NCBI RefSeq assembly: GCF_018408575.1
Contig: NZ_AP023418.1
Span: 310,001 to 374,000, forward strand
Reading direction: 5' to 3'
Length of the DNA: 64,000 nt
Origin: Vescimonas coprocola
Lineage (GTDB): Bacteria; Bacillota; Clostridia; Oscillospirales; Oscillospiraceae
Shown: one piece after another, positions 7,375-15,823 of the stretch
How positions within the stretch are numbered: position 1 is the stretch's first letter
Layout: each line of letters opens with the position of its first letter
Translations under genes and position numbers: made by a program
The notes under the pieces: generated by a model
The model's database searches: none
What the model saw: only the letters and a program-made list of their open reading frames with translations
What the model was told of the DNA's origin: nothing

Positions 7375-8078
7375 CCGATGAGGTCCCGCACGATGGCGCC
7401 GGCCAGCAGGATACCGGCGGTGGAGGGGACCCATGGCACACTGGCCGGGACGCTGCGGCGGCCGGGGGAGGGGGCCTCCAGCTGGGCAGTGGCGGCAGGC
7501 TGCTCCGGGCTGAACACCACCTTCAGGTGGCGGATGCCACGGCTGCGCAGTTCCTTCCGCATGACACGGGCCAGCGGGCAGCCGCTGGTCTGGGAGATGT
7601 CCGTCACCCGCAGCAGGGTGGGGTCCAGCTTGTTGCCGGTCCCCAGCGCCGACAGGATGGGGATGCTTCGGGCCATGGCCTGCTGGATCAGATCCAGCTT
7701 GCAGGTCACCAGATCGATGCAGTCGGCAATGTAGTCATATTGGGCGGAGAAGAAATTCTCCCGATGGGCGGCGTCGTAGGTGGCGCAGATGGGGTGGATG
7801 ACGGCGCTGGGGGAGATGTCCCGGCAACGGCGGGCGGTGACCTCCGCCTTGGACTGGCCCACGGTGGAGTGGAGGGCGCAGAGCTGGCGGTTGATGTTGG
7901 TGACACTGACGGTGTCCTGATCCACCAGCGTCAGCTCACCTACGCCGGAGCGGGCCAGGATCTCGGCGGCATAGCTGCCCACGCCGCCCAGACCGAACAC
8001 GGCCACATGGGCGCTTTGCAGGCGCTCCAGCGCCGGCTGGCCCAGCACCATCTCGGTGCGCAAAAACTGTTCGTGCAT
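7371..8078 (-). CDS. tcdA: tRNA threonylcarbamoyladenosine dehydratase
   Basis: A 235-residue E1-like ThiF-family protein. An AAAGGAG seven bases before ATG 8078 sets the start, against a longer frame to 8099. The nucleotide-binding loop reads FGLGGVGSYAAEILARSGVG (residues about 27-46), followed by LVDQDTVSVTNINRQ, both typical of TcdA/YgdL. TcdA uses ATP to cyclise t6A at position 37 of ANN-decoding tRNAs to ct6A. No adjacent sulfur carrier gene is present, which argues against a ThiF/MoeB role. It shares an ATGA overlap with the downstream regulator and is preceded by the foldase terminator. Confidence 0.9.
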   Translation of the reverse strand: MHEQFLRTEMVLGQPALERLQSAHVAVFGLGGVGSYAAEILARSGVGELTLVDQDTVSVTNINRQLCALHSTVGQSKAEVTARRCRDISPSAVIHPICATYDAAHRENFFSAQYDYIADCIDLVTCKLDLIQQAMARSIPILSALGTGNKLDPTLLRVTDISQTSGCPLARVMRKELRSRGIRHLKVVFSPEQPAATAQLEAPSPGRRSVPASVPWVPSTAGILLAGAIVRDLIG

Positions 8079-8108
8079 AAATAGGCTCCTTTGCTTCAAA
8101 GCAGTATC

Positions 8109-8138
8109 AAAAAAGACCGGCCGAGGCCGGTCTTTTTT
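8109..8138. terminator. Intrinsic terminator after the foldase gene
   Basis: AAAAAGACCGGCC-gag-GGCCGGTCTTTTTT, symmetric, so it can serve both directions; it lies 10 bases after the minus-strand foldase stop. Confidence 0.9.
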
Positions 8139-8147
8139 GGAAATTCA

Positions 8148-9713
8148 TCAGGCGAGGTACTTCATACCGGAGGTCTCGGTGGCGGTGATATCCTTCACGA
8201 GAGCGTTGTTCCACTGGGTGTAGTCGGCGTTCTTCATGGCGTTGCGGACCTGCACCTGCCAATAGGGGGCGTCGGTACCCACAAAGTATATGACATGGTA
8301 GCCGGTGTAGCTGCCCTCGTTGTAGACGATGCCGGTGTCGCCGGGCTGACGGGACTCGTCGAAGCACCAGTCATTGAACTCGGTGACCATCTGGCCCTTA
8401 TACACCTCGGTATACAGGCCGCCGTTGGTGTTGGAGCCGGTGTCGGAGGACAGCTCATTGGCCAGCTCGGCAAAGCTATCCTCGGTTTTGGCACCGTCTT
8501 CCCACTTCTTCAGAGCGGCCTCGGCGGCCTCCTTCTGCTCGGCCTTGCGGGCGTCCAGCTTCTCCTGATAGTCGTCAGCCTTGCTGTCCAGATCGGAGGT
8601 ATCCACCTTGAACAGAATGTGGCGCACGTCCACGGTGTTGTAGTCGTTGCGGCCACGGCTGTGGAACAGGACCACATAGTAGTTGTCGCCGCTCTCGATG
8701 AGGGTCAGATCACCCTCCTGACGCTCCTCGTTGAACACCCACTCGGTGACGGCGTCGCCGCTGTAGGTACCGGTGGGACGGTCGGTGTAGGTGCCGTTAT
8801 CGTAGTTGTCGGCGGCCTTCTCCATCAGAAGACCGTTGCGGACAGCCTCCAGAGCGGCGTTGGCATTGGCGGAGGCAGCCTCCTTGGCGGCGGCGTTCTC
8901 CTCGTCGGTGGGCTTCACGGTGTTGCCGTCGGCATCCTTGGTGGAGTCGGCAGTACCCTTGAAGTAGATGTACTCGTAGTCGGCCACGTCGAAGTTGTTC
9001 TTGTGCTCGTTATAGTAGGTCTCCACTTCCTCGTCGGTGTAGGTGAGGCTGTCGATGTAGTCCTGCTGATAGTGGGAGGCCAGAAGGGTGTCCTTCAGAA
9101 TGCTCTTGAAGGTGGACATGGTCATGTTGTTGCCGTACATCAGCTTCAGGTAAGCGCTGGTGGAGTAGCCGGCCTTCTTAGCATAGGTGGAGAAGGTCTC
9201 CACGGTGCTGTCCACTTCCTTCTGCATATCGTCGTTGAAGGTCATGCCCTTCTCGGCGGCGCCCTTCTTCAGCATGGTCAGCTGAATGAGACTCTTCTTG
9301 GCGGCGTCACGGAAGTAGGCGTCCCAGGTCATGTCCTCGCTGACACGCAACATCATCTTGGCGGTGTCGTTCAGGCTCTGCTGAGACAGGGAGGTATTCT
9401 TGTCAATGCCGTAGAGACTGGCATACTTGGAGTTGACGATACTGTTATAGGCATTGTGATAGTAGTAGCTGACCTCGGCGGCGGAATAGGACTCGCCCTC
9501 CACCGTGACGGCAGTGGTGCCGCGCTGGATGATGTTGGAGTTCCACACCACCAGGCCAATGGCGACCACCACAAAGGCGATGGCGATGATGGCATAGAGC
9601 CGGTTGGAACGGCGCTCCTTGGCCTGCTCCTGAGCTTGACGGGCAGTCTTGGGGTCTGCGACGCCGCTGGCGGCGACCTCCTGCCGGTTCTTCTTTTCTC
9701 TTGATGCGCTCAT
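8148..9713 (-). CDS. Membrane-anchored peptidylprolyl isomerase (PrsA/SurA-like)
   Basis: A 521-residue protein with a short basic cytoplasmic head, a single transmembrane helix at about residues 40-58 and a large extracytoplasmic part. Residues about 65-330 form a helical SurA-N-like chaperone domain. A parvulin-type rotamase domain starts at about residue 355 with the signature DVRHILFKV, contains a long K/E/A-rich insertion, and continues through GSNTNGGLYTEV to the typical end GYHVIYFVG. Such proteins assist folding of exported proteins at the membrane-wall interface. There is no lipobox, so it is helix-anchored and not a lipoprotein like Bacillus PrsA. It has its own promoter (9774-9802) and terminator. 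Confidence 0.87.
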   Translation of the reverse strand: MSASREKKNRQEVAASGVADPKTARQAQEQAKERRSNRLYAIIAIAFVVVAIGLVVWNSNIIQRGTTAVTVEGESYSAAEVSYYYHNAYNSIVNSKYASLYGIDKNTSLSQQSLNDTAKMMLRVSEDMTWDAYFRDAAKKSLIQLTMLKKGAAEKGMTFNDDMQKEVDSTVETFSTYAKKAGYSTSAYLKLMYGNNMTMSTFKSILKDTLLASHYQQDYIDSLTYTDEEVETYYNEHKNNFDVADYEYIYFKGTADSTKDADGNTVKPTDEENAAAKEAASANANAALEAVRNGLLMEKAADNYDNGTYTDRPTGTYSGDAVTEWVFNEERQEGDLTLIESGDNYYVVLFHSRGRNDYNTVDVRHILFKVDTSDLDSKADDYQEKLDARKAEQKEAAEAALKKWEDGAKTEDSFAELANELSSDTGSNTNGGLYTEVYKGQMVTEFNDWCFDESRQPGDTGIVYNEGSYTGYHVIYFVGTDAPYWQVQVRNAMKNADYTQWNNALVKDITATETSGMKYLA

Positions 9714-9773
9714 AGTTGTTTCATCCTCTCAAAATAGGGGTCATTACGACCCGACTTCGTAAAGTTAATTGTG

Positions 9774-9802
9774 ATTATACAGGAAATCTGTCTGCTGTGC
9801 AA
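9774..9802 (-). promoter_or_regulatory. Promoter of the peptidylprolyl isomerase gene
   Basis: TTGCAC (9802-9797), 17-base spacer, TATAAT (9779-9774) on the minus strand, about 55 bases before the start codon. Confidence 0.75.
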
Positions 9803-9834
9803 GGGGGAAACGGAAATTATCCGGCCATAGGCCG

Positions 9835-10093
9835 AAAAAGCGGTCAGCTCCGGAGGCATTCCGGAGCTGACCGGGCTTTTACCAGTTGTCCCGCCGGGCG
9901 TGGGGGCCAAGTTATAACCTGCACCGTTTCAGCAGGTGGGTTGTCTCCAGCGTGCTTCACCGCTTCCAACTTCCAGCCGCAGACGGCAGCCGGGAGGCCT
10001 GCGATCCACATACTGATCCGACATCCCCTATAACAAAATGTGAGGATAAAAAAGACCCGTCACATCCCTGCGGGACCATCGCCTTCCGGCGAC
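9835..10093 (-). ncRNA. Structured stand-alone RNA, possibly 6S RNA
   Basis: This 443-base gap between two minus-strand genes holds an independent unit. An extended -10 TGTTATAAT ends at 10100 and predicts a start near 10093; a 13-bp stem (9841-9873) followed by five T residues ends it; the downstream foldase has its own promoter, so this is not its leader. The 5' end (GTCGCCG) can pair with the 3' part (CGGCGGGAC, around 9891-9899), closing the molecule as in 6S RNA. A hairpin with a GGAA tetraloop lies at the 5' end. No SD-led open frame is visible. The identification as 6S is tentative; T-box, SRP, tmRNA and RNase P signatures are absent. Confidence 0.45.
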
Positions 10094-10156
10094 AACCCTA
10101 TTATAACAGACCCGGTGGGAAAATAAAAGGGGGTTTTGCAGAAATGGTCAGGAATT

Positions 10157-10441
10157 TTATTCCTCGTCGGCCAGCAGCTGTTCCATGAACAGATCATAGA
10201 TCTTCTCCAGCTCCGCTTCGTCATCCAGCGTGCTGAGCAGCTCCTCGCCGTTTTCCGTGACGGATTTCAGGATCACCAGACCATAGTCCTCGGATTCCTC
10301 GTCCGCCTCGTCCTCCACGGCGGGGAAGAAGGCCATATAGGTCTGCCCCTCGTGCTCCAGTGCGTCCACATACTCCAGCTCGATATCGTTGCCGTCCTCG
10401 TCAGTGAGGGTGATAAAGCTGGGGCCAAACTCATCGCTCAT
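10157..10441 (-). CDS. DUF1292 (YrzB-like) protein
   Basis: A 94-residue very acidic protein. It opens with FITLTDEDGNDIELEYVDAL, continues with the segment around TYMAFFPAVED and ends with a stretch rich in E and L, the pattern of the DUF1292/YrzB family. Such genes usually sit near ruvX and the alaS-ireB cluster in Firmicutes, but their function is unknown. AGGAGG lies before ATG 10441. No signal peptide or membrane segment is present. It is followed by the structured RNA unit. Confidence 0.85.
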   Translation of the reverse strand: MSDEFGPSFITLTDEDGNDIELEYVDALEHEGQTYMAFFPAVEDEADEESEDYGLVILKSVTENGEELLSTLDDEAELEKIYDLFMEQLLADEE

Positions 10442-10623
10442 GAGAAAATACCTCCTGCATAGGTTGATGTCCCCCTACTATAACGGATTTCCACAGAAAT
10501 TGCAAGAGGGCGGCGCTGCCGATTTCCGCACAAAAATTGGAAAAGCAGCACAAAACGGAACCTATGTGCCGGGTCAAAGGATACGATGATTGCGTTTTTT
10601 ACGCAAAAAGGTATTTTTATCGG

Positions 10624-10653
10624 TTGACAGGTGTGGTAAAATAACTCTTATAT
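10624..10653 (+). promoter_or_regulatory. Promoter of the penicillin-binding protein gene
   Basis: TTGACA (10624-10629) with TTATAT (10648-10653) 18 bases away. It gives a leader of about 120 bases. Confidence 0.6.
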
Positions 10654-10780
10654 TGGTTTAATATGTGCTTTTTGCCGCAGCCGGGACCTTCCGGAGCAGA
10701 GCGGCAGGGAGAAGCCGTATAAAAAGCCTGAGGCCGCCCGGCGGCCGGAACAACGAAACAGAAAGTGAGGTGCGCTGTCC

Positions 10781-13381
10781 ATGAAAGAACACTCCAACGA
10801 CCGTGATAAGGCAGAGCAGAGCGCCCATCAGAGGAAAAACCGAGGGAAGGGACGGGCCAAGAGGGTCTGGGGCGTCATCGGCACCATCGTGCTGGTGGGC
10901 GTGCTGACCATGGCCATTTTTGTGGGGATCTTCATGACCTACATCAATAAGTCCCTGAAGGGCCACGTAGAGGCGGATATGTCCGAATATGACCGGAAGG
11001 TATCCACGGAGCTGTACCGTCTGGGGACGGACGGCGAGACATGGGAGATGTATCAGACGCTGTTCAGCGATGAAAACCGCATCTGGGTGGATATCGGGGA
11101 CATCCCCAAGTATTTGCAGGAGGCCACCATCGCCATCGAGGACAAGCGCTTCGAGACCCACCACGGGGTGGACTGGAGGGGGACCCTGCGGGCCATCACC
11201 AGGACCCTGACCGGCAGCGGCGCACAGGGCGGCTCCACCATCACCCAGCAGCTGCTGAAAAACGTCACCGGCGACAATCAGGTGACGGTGAAGCGGAAGA
11301 TCACGGAGATCTACCGGGCGCTGGCGCTGGAGAAGGATTACTCCAAGTCCCAGATCCTGGAGATGTATCTCAACACCATCTATCTGGGAGAGCAGTGCTA
11401 CGGCGTGCAGACGGCTGCCCGGATGTACTTCCACAAGGATGTGAAGGACCTGACGCTGGCGGAGTGTGCCTGTCTCATCGGCATCACCAACAATCCCTCC
11501 ATGTATGATCCTCTGCTCAGCGACTGGGCCCGTGAGAACAACCGGGAGCGGCAGCTGACCATCCTGGACGAGATGCTCGGTCAGGAGAAGATCGATCAGG
11601 CCACCTACGATGCCGCCGTGGCGGAGGAGGTCCAGTTCAGCGACGGGTATACGAATCTCGGCAATTTCACCGAGCCTACGGAGGATCAGGAGACCCCGGA
11701 GAAGCCCACCGTGCAGTCCACCGCCAACAACTCCTATTATACGGATCAGGTCATCTCCGATGTGGCGGCGGCGCTGGTGGAGAAGCTGGGGCTGGAGGAC
11801 GATGCACCCGACGAGAACGGCAACGTCCGTACGGCACAGGAGAAGGCCGTCAGCAAGATTTACAGCAGCGGCTATAAGATCTATACGCTGCAGGACAGCA
11901 AGCTCCAGTCCATTGCGGAGAGCGTTTTTGAAAACAGCGATCTGGTGGAGTATACTGATGACTACGGCAAGCCCTTGCAGGCGGCTATCACGCTGGTGGA
12001 CAATTCCACCGGCAACGTGGTGGCTATGGTGGGCGGTCTGGGCGCCAAGACGGTGGACCGTGGCTGGAACTGGGCCACGGAGCCCCGGCAGTGCGGTTCT
12101 GCTACCAAGCCCATCTCCGACTATGCCCCGGCGCTGGATGACGGTACCATCACCGCTGCCTCCGCCATCGACGACTATCCTGTCCGGGATTTGAGTGGCT
12201 ACGGCGCATGGCCCAAGAACTCCCATTCCGGTTTCTACGGCCTGACCACCGTATGGACGGCGCTGGTGGAGTCTCTGAATACCTGCGCCGTGCGGGTCAA
12301 TGAGAGCTACGGCTCGGCGGCCTCCTATAATTATATGGTGGAGAAGCTGGGCTTCACCACCCTGACCCAGCGGGACAGCCAGCAGTCCGGTAACATGGGC
12401 CTGGGCGGTTACGATGTGGGTGTCACCACGGAGGAGATGGCTGCGGCCTATGCCGCCATCGCCAACGACGGCGTATACACCAAGCCCCGGACATGGCTGC
12501 GGGTGGAGGACTCCGAGGGGAATGTCGTCATGGAGAACGAGACCTCCGCCCACAGCGCCATGAAGGAGACTACCGCCTATCTGCTGCGGGATATACTGGA
12601 GAGCGTTATCACCAGCGGTACCGGTACGGAGGCATATTTCTCCGGCATGACCATCGCCGGTAAGACCGGTACCACGGATGACAACCGGGACCGTTATTTC
12701 GTGGGCTTCAGCCCCTACTACTGCGCTGCGGTATGGACGGGCTATGAGTCCAACGATGAGCTGTCCTACGGTATGGGCAACGGCTCGGCGCAGCTGTGGA
12801 AGCAGGTGATGCGGGAGATCCATGGTGATCTGGAGGACAAGGCCTTCGACAGCTGCACCGGCCTGACGCAGGTGACGGTGTGCTCCGACAGCGGCCTGCT
12901 GGCCACGGATGCCTGCACCAAGGACCTGCGGGGCAACCGTGTCCGCACCGTGACGGTGGCGGCGGATACGGCTCCCACGGCGACCTGTAACGTTCACAAG
13001 ATGGTGGATTATTGCACCGAGGGGAAGCATATTGCCACCCAGTACTGCCCCAAGGACAAGGTGAAGCAGGTGGCGGTGCTGGACTGGAACCGGGCGCTGT
13101 TCAACGATATCAAGGCCAGGGACCATGAGTACCTGTTGAAGGTGCTGGACGGCTCCGCTACGCCCAACGATCCCAAGGATGATATCTGCCCGGCGCACCA
13201 GAAGGCCATCACACCGGTGACACCTACCGACCCCACCAAACCGACAACCCCCACCAAACCGACGACCCCCACGGATCCGACAGATCCCACCACGCCGGAT
13301 ACCGGCGGCGCTGAGGACTCCGGCGGCGTTGGGGACTCCGGCGGCGTTAGAGGCGGCGGCAGCTGGTGGAAACGACCGTAA
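10781..13381 (+). CDS. Class A penicillin-binding protein (PBP1A family)
   Basis: An 866-residue bifunctional peptidoglycan synthase. A transmembrane helix lies at about residues 30-55. The glycosyltransferase domain (about 85-270) shows EDKRFETHHGVDW with the catalytic Glu, GGSTITQQLLKN and the segment around YLNTIYLGEQCYGVQTAA. The transpeptidase domain (about 365-680) has the SxxK motif as SATK, an SxN motif as SLN, and KTGT followed by TDDNRDRYFVGFSPYY. The C-terminus has a short linker and a P/T/K-rich tail of about 60 residues with repeats of PTKPTTPTKP, ending in a Gly-rich stretch. It polymerises and crosslinks cell-wall glycan outside the membrane. Its own promoter lies upstream. Confidence 0.95.
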   Translation: MKEHSNDRDKAEQSAHQRKNRGKGRAKRVWGVIGTIVLVGVLTMAIFVGIFMTYINKSLKGHVEADMSEYDRKVSTELYRLGTDGETWEMYQTLFSDENRIWVDIGDIPKYLQEATIAIEDKRFETHHGVDWRGTLRAITRTLTGSGAQGGSTITQQLLKNVTGDNQVTVKRKITEIYRALALEKDYSKSQILEMYLNTIYLGEQCYGVQTAARMYFHKDVKDLTLAECACLIGITNNPSMYDPLLSDWARENNRERQLTILDEMLGQEKIDQATYDAAVAEEVQFSDGYTNLGNFTEPTEDQETPEKPTVQSTANNSYYTDQVISDVAAALVEKLGLEDDAPDENGNVRTAQEKAVSKIYSSGYKIYTLQDSKLQSIAESVFENSDLVEYTDDYGKPLQAAITLVDNSTGNVVAMVGGLGAKTVDRGWNWATEPRQCGSATKPISDYAPALDDGTITAASAIDDYPVRDLSGYGAWPKNSHSGFYGLTTVWTALVESLNTCAVRVNESYGSAASYNYMVEKLGFTTLTQRDSQQSGNMGLGGYDVGVTTEEMAAAYAAIANDGVYTKPRTWLRVEDSEGNVVMENETSAHSAMKETTAYLLRDILESVITSGTGTEAYFSGMTIAGKTGTTDDNRDRYFVGFSPYYCAAVWTGYESNDELSYGMGNGSAQLWKQVMREIHGDLEDKAFDSCTGLTQVTVCSDSGLLATDACTKDLRGNRVRTVTVAADTAPTATCNVHKMVDYCTEGKHIATQYCPKDKVKQVAVLDWNRALFNDIKARDHEYLLKVLDGSATPNDPKDDICPAHQKAITPVTPTDPTKPTTPTKPTTPTDPTDPTTPDTGGAEDSGGVGDSGGVRGGGSWWKRP

Positions 13382-13400
13382 GTAGAGAAACGAAAATGCA

Positions 13401-13433
13401 GCCTGTGAGCGGTGCTCACAGGCTGCATTCTTG
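13401..13433 (+). terminator. Hairpin after the penicillin-binding protein gene
   Basis: CAGCCTGTGAGC and GCTCACAGGCTG form a 12-bp stem with a three-base loop; the T tail is weak, so the second hairpin downstream may be the main terminator. Confidence 0.6.
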
Positions 13434-13445
13434 CGAGGCGGTGAA

Positions 13446-13484
13446 AAAGAAGGGGTATGGCTCTGCCGTACCCCTTCTTTTCTT
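13446..13484. terminator. Bidirectional terminator between pbp and serA
   Basis: AAGAAGGGGTA and TACCCCTTCTTTT flank a short loop, with A and T runs on both sides, between two convergent genes. Confidence 0.85.
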
Positions 13485-13498
13485 GCATAATAGGGAGA

Positions 13499-14404
13499 TC
13501 AGAAGCTGCGGATGATATCCACGATCTCGGTGCCGATGCGCTTCTGAGCCTCCACGGTGGCAGCGCCGATGTGGGGCGTGCAGGACACCATGGGATGGCT
13601 GTACAGAGCGGCGTTGGCAGTGGGCTCGTCGGCGTAGACGTCCAGACCGGCGGCCCGAACCTTGCCGGACTCCAGAGCGGCCAGCAGGGCGTCCTCGTCC
13701 ACGTTGGCACCACGGGAGGTGTTGATGATGACCACGCCGTCCTTCATCTTGGCGATGGTATCGGCGTTGATGAGGGGAGCGCCGGGTGCAGCGGGAGCGT
13801 GGAGAGAGATGAAGTCAGACTGAGCCAGCAGCTCCTCCAGCGTCACATAGGGGATGCCGAATTTGGCCTCCACCTCCGGACGGCGGGTGGTGCTGTAAGC
13901 GGCGACGTTCATGCCGATGGCCTTGGCCATGACGCCCAGATGCTGGCCGATGCGGCCGAAGCCGATGATGCCCAGAGCCTTGCCCTGCAGCTCGATGCCC
14001 TTGCCGTAGGCCTTCTTCTCCCACTTGCCCTCACGCATGGTATGACCGGCGATGGAGATATAGCGGGTGCAGGCGAACATATGGCCCATGGCCAGCTCCG
14101 CCACGGACTGGGAGGAAGCACCGGGGGTGTTGCGGACGGCAATGCCGTTCTCCTCGGCGTACTTGACGTCGATGTTGTCCACGCCCACGCCGCCGCGGAT
14201 GATGAGCTTCAGCTTGCCGCCCTTGGCCTCGTCGATATGATTGGCACGGACCTTGGTCTTGGAGCGGACCACCACGGCGTCAAAGTCCCGCAGGGCGGCG
14301 CCCAGCTGATCCGGCTCATAGAACTGCTCCACCACCTCGTGGCCCAGCTCACGCAGCTGCGCCATGGCGGCCTTGTCCATACCGTCTGTAATAAGAATAC
14401 GCAT
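13499..14404 (-). CDS. serA: D-3-phosphoglycerate dehydrogenase (short form)
   Basis: A 301-residue NAD-dependent 2-hydroxyacid dehydrogenase. The Rossmann motif GIIGFGRIGQHLG starts near residue 145; the catalytic Arg, Glu and His are seen in NTSRGANVDE, GLDVYADEP and the CTPHIGAAT segment. It has no C-terminal ACT domain, so it should lack serine feedback of the SerA-ACT type. It oxidises 3-phosphoglycerate in the first step of serine synthesis. It follows serC (second step) by 87 bases on the same strand, which supports the assignment over a generic hydroxyacid dehydrogenase. AAGGAG lies nine bases before ATG. Confidence 0.92.
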   Translation of the reverse strand: MRILITDGMDKAAMAQLRELGHEVVEQFYEPDQLGAALRDFDAVVVRSKTKVRANHIDEAKGGKLKLIIRGGVGVDNIDVKYAEENGIAVRNTPGASSQSVAELAMGHMFACTRYISIAGHTMREGKWEKKAYGKGIELQGKALGIIGFGRIGQHLGVMAKAIGMNVAAYSTTRRPEVEAKFGIPYVTLEELLAQSDFISLHAPAAPGAPLINADTIAKMKDGVVIINTSRGANVDEDALLAALESGKVRAAGLDVYADEPTANAALYSHPMVSCTPHIGAATVEAQKRIGTEIVDIIRSF

Positions 14405-14491
14405 AGTAATATTCTCCTTCGATGATACGTTTTATTGTCGGAATGTGGCGATTTGTCCGGTTTTCCGGACCTGCGTCCCGAGAGACAGACG

Positions 14492-15583
14492 TTACGCCTG
14501 ATGCTCAGCCTCGAACTTGGTGAGGAACTCCACCAGAGCCTCCACACCCTCCTTGGGCATGGCGTTATAGATGGAGGCCCGGAGACCGCCCACAGACTTG
14601 TGGCCCTTCAGGTTGTCGAAGCCGGCCTCCTTGGAGGCGGCCACCACAGCGGCATCCAGATCCTTGTCGCCGGTGACGAAGGGGACGTTCATGAGGCTGC
14701 GATCCTGAGGCACCACGGCGCCCTTGAAGAGCTTGGAGGAATCCAGGAAGTCATACAGCACCTTGGCCTTTTCGATGTTGCGCTTCTCCATCTCCTCCAG
14801 ACCGCCCATGTTCAGCAGGTACTTGAATACCTTGCCGCAGCAGTAGATGGCCCAGCAGTTGGGGGTGTTGTACATGGAGCCGTTGTCGGCATGGGTCTTG
14901 TACATCAGGTAGATGGGGGTCTTGGGGTCCAGATCGTCACGGATCAGATCCTCACGGATGATGACCACGGCCATGCCGGCGGGGCCCACGTTCTTCTGCA
15001 CACCGGCCCAGATCAGGCCGTAGTCGGAGACGTTGCAGGGGCGGGAGAGGAACATGGAGGACTGGTCGGACACCAGCACATGGCCCTTGGTGTTGGGCAG
15101 CTTGTTCCAGGTGGTGCCGTTGATGGTCTCGTTTTCGCAGATGTAGACATAGTCGCAGTCGTCGGGGATGTCCAGATCGCTGCAATCGGGGATATAGGAG
15201 AAGTTCTTATCCTTGGAGGAGGCGATGACGTCCACCTCGCCGAACTTCTTGGCCTCGGCAATGGCCTTCTTGGACCATGCGCCGGTCTCCACATAGCAGG
15301 CCTTACCGTTCTTCATGAGGTTCATGGCCACCATGGCGAACTGTACAGTGCCGCCGCCCTGAATGAACAGGACCTTGTAGTTGTCGGGGATGTGCATCAG
15401 CTTGCGCAGGTCGGCCTCGGCCTCGTCGGCGATCTGCTGGAACACCTTGGAGCGGTGGCTCATCTCCATGACGCACATACCGCTGCCGCGGTAGTTCATC
15501 ATCTCGTCCCGGATCTCCTCCAGCACGGGCTCCGGCATCATAGCGGGACCGGCGGAGAAATTGAATGTACGACCGTATTTCAT
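14492..15583 (-). CDS. serC: Phosphoserine aminotransferase
   Basis: A 363-residue PLP enzyme. The start is ATG 15583 with AAGGAGG nine bases upstream; the frame itself extends much further and is a shadow there. It begins with the diagnostic RTFNFSAGPAMMP, shows the phosphate-loop segment FIQGGGTVQFAMVAMNL and the Schiff-base lysine in GLIWAGVQKNVGPAGM, and ends with SVGGLRASIYNAMP. SerC converts 3-phosphohydroxypyruvate to phosphoserine. The order serC-serA forms a two-gene operon; serB is not in the window. Confidence 0.95.
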   Translation of the reverse strand: MKYGRTFNFSAGPAMMPEPVLEEIRDEMMNYRGSGMCVMEMSHRSKVFQQIADEAEADLRKLMHIPDNYKVLFIQGGGTVQFAMVAMNLMKNGKACYVETGAWSKKAIAEAKKFGEVDVIASSKDKNFSYIPDCSDLDIPDDCDYVYICENETINGTTWNKLPNTKGHVLVSDQSSMFLSRPCNVSDYGLIWAGVQKNVGPAGMAVVIIREDLIRDDLDPKTPIYLMYKTHADNGSMYNTPNCWAIYCCGKVFKYLLNMGGLEEMEKRNIEKAKVLYDFLDSSKLFKGAVVPQDRSLMNVPFVTGDKDLDAAVVAASKEAGFDNLKGHKSVGGLRASIYNAMPKEGVEALVEFLTKFEAEHQA

Positions 15584-15643
15584 CTTGTGGTTCCTCCTTT
15601 TTCCATTCAAGCGTTGTTTTCCTTGTTTTTGCCAGTTACCCAT

Positions 15644-15672
15644 ATTATAGTGCATCCCGTCGTGAGAATCAA
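15644..15672 (-). promoter_or_regulatory. Promoter of serCA
   Basis: TTGATT (15672-15667), 17-base spacer, TATAAT (15649-15644) on the minus strand. Confidence 0.7.
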
Positions 15673-15751
15673 CAGGGAAAAATAAAAAATGTGAGATGGG
15701 CTGAAAGATTTTCAGCTTGACAAAAATTTCGTAGGGCGGCAGCGGCGGCGA

Positions 15752-15780
15752 TTGACAGGCGCCGCAGGAAATGATATAAC
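15752..15780 (+). promoter_or_regulatory. Promoter of the CLC gene
   Basis: TTGACA (15752-15757), 17-base spacer, TATAAC (15775-15780). Confidence 0.75.
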
Positions 15781-15823
15781 AGACAGGATATAAAGATACT
15801 GTAAAAAAGCGGAGGGACGGGAC

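Noticed and set aside
10658-13198. 846-residue antisense frame of the penicillin-binding protein gene
   Set aside because: It is a GC-driven shadow, rich in H, G, L and R, with no family resemblance.
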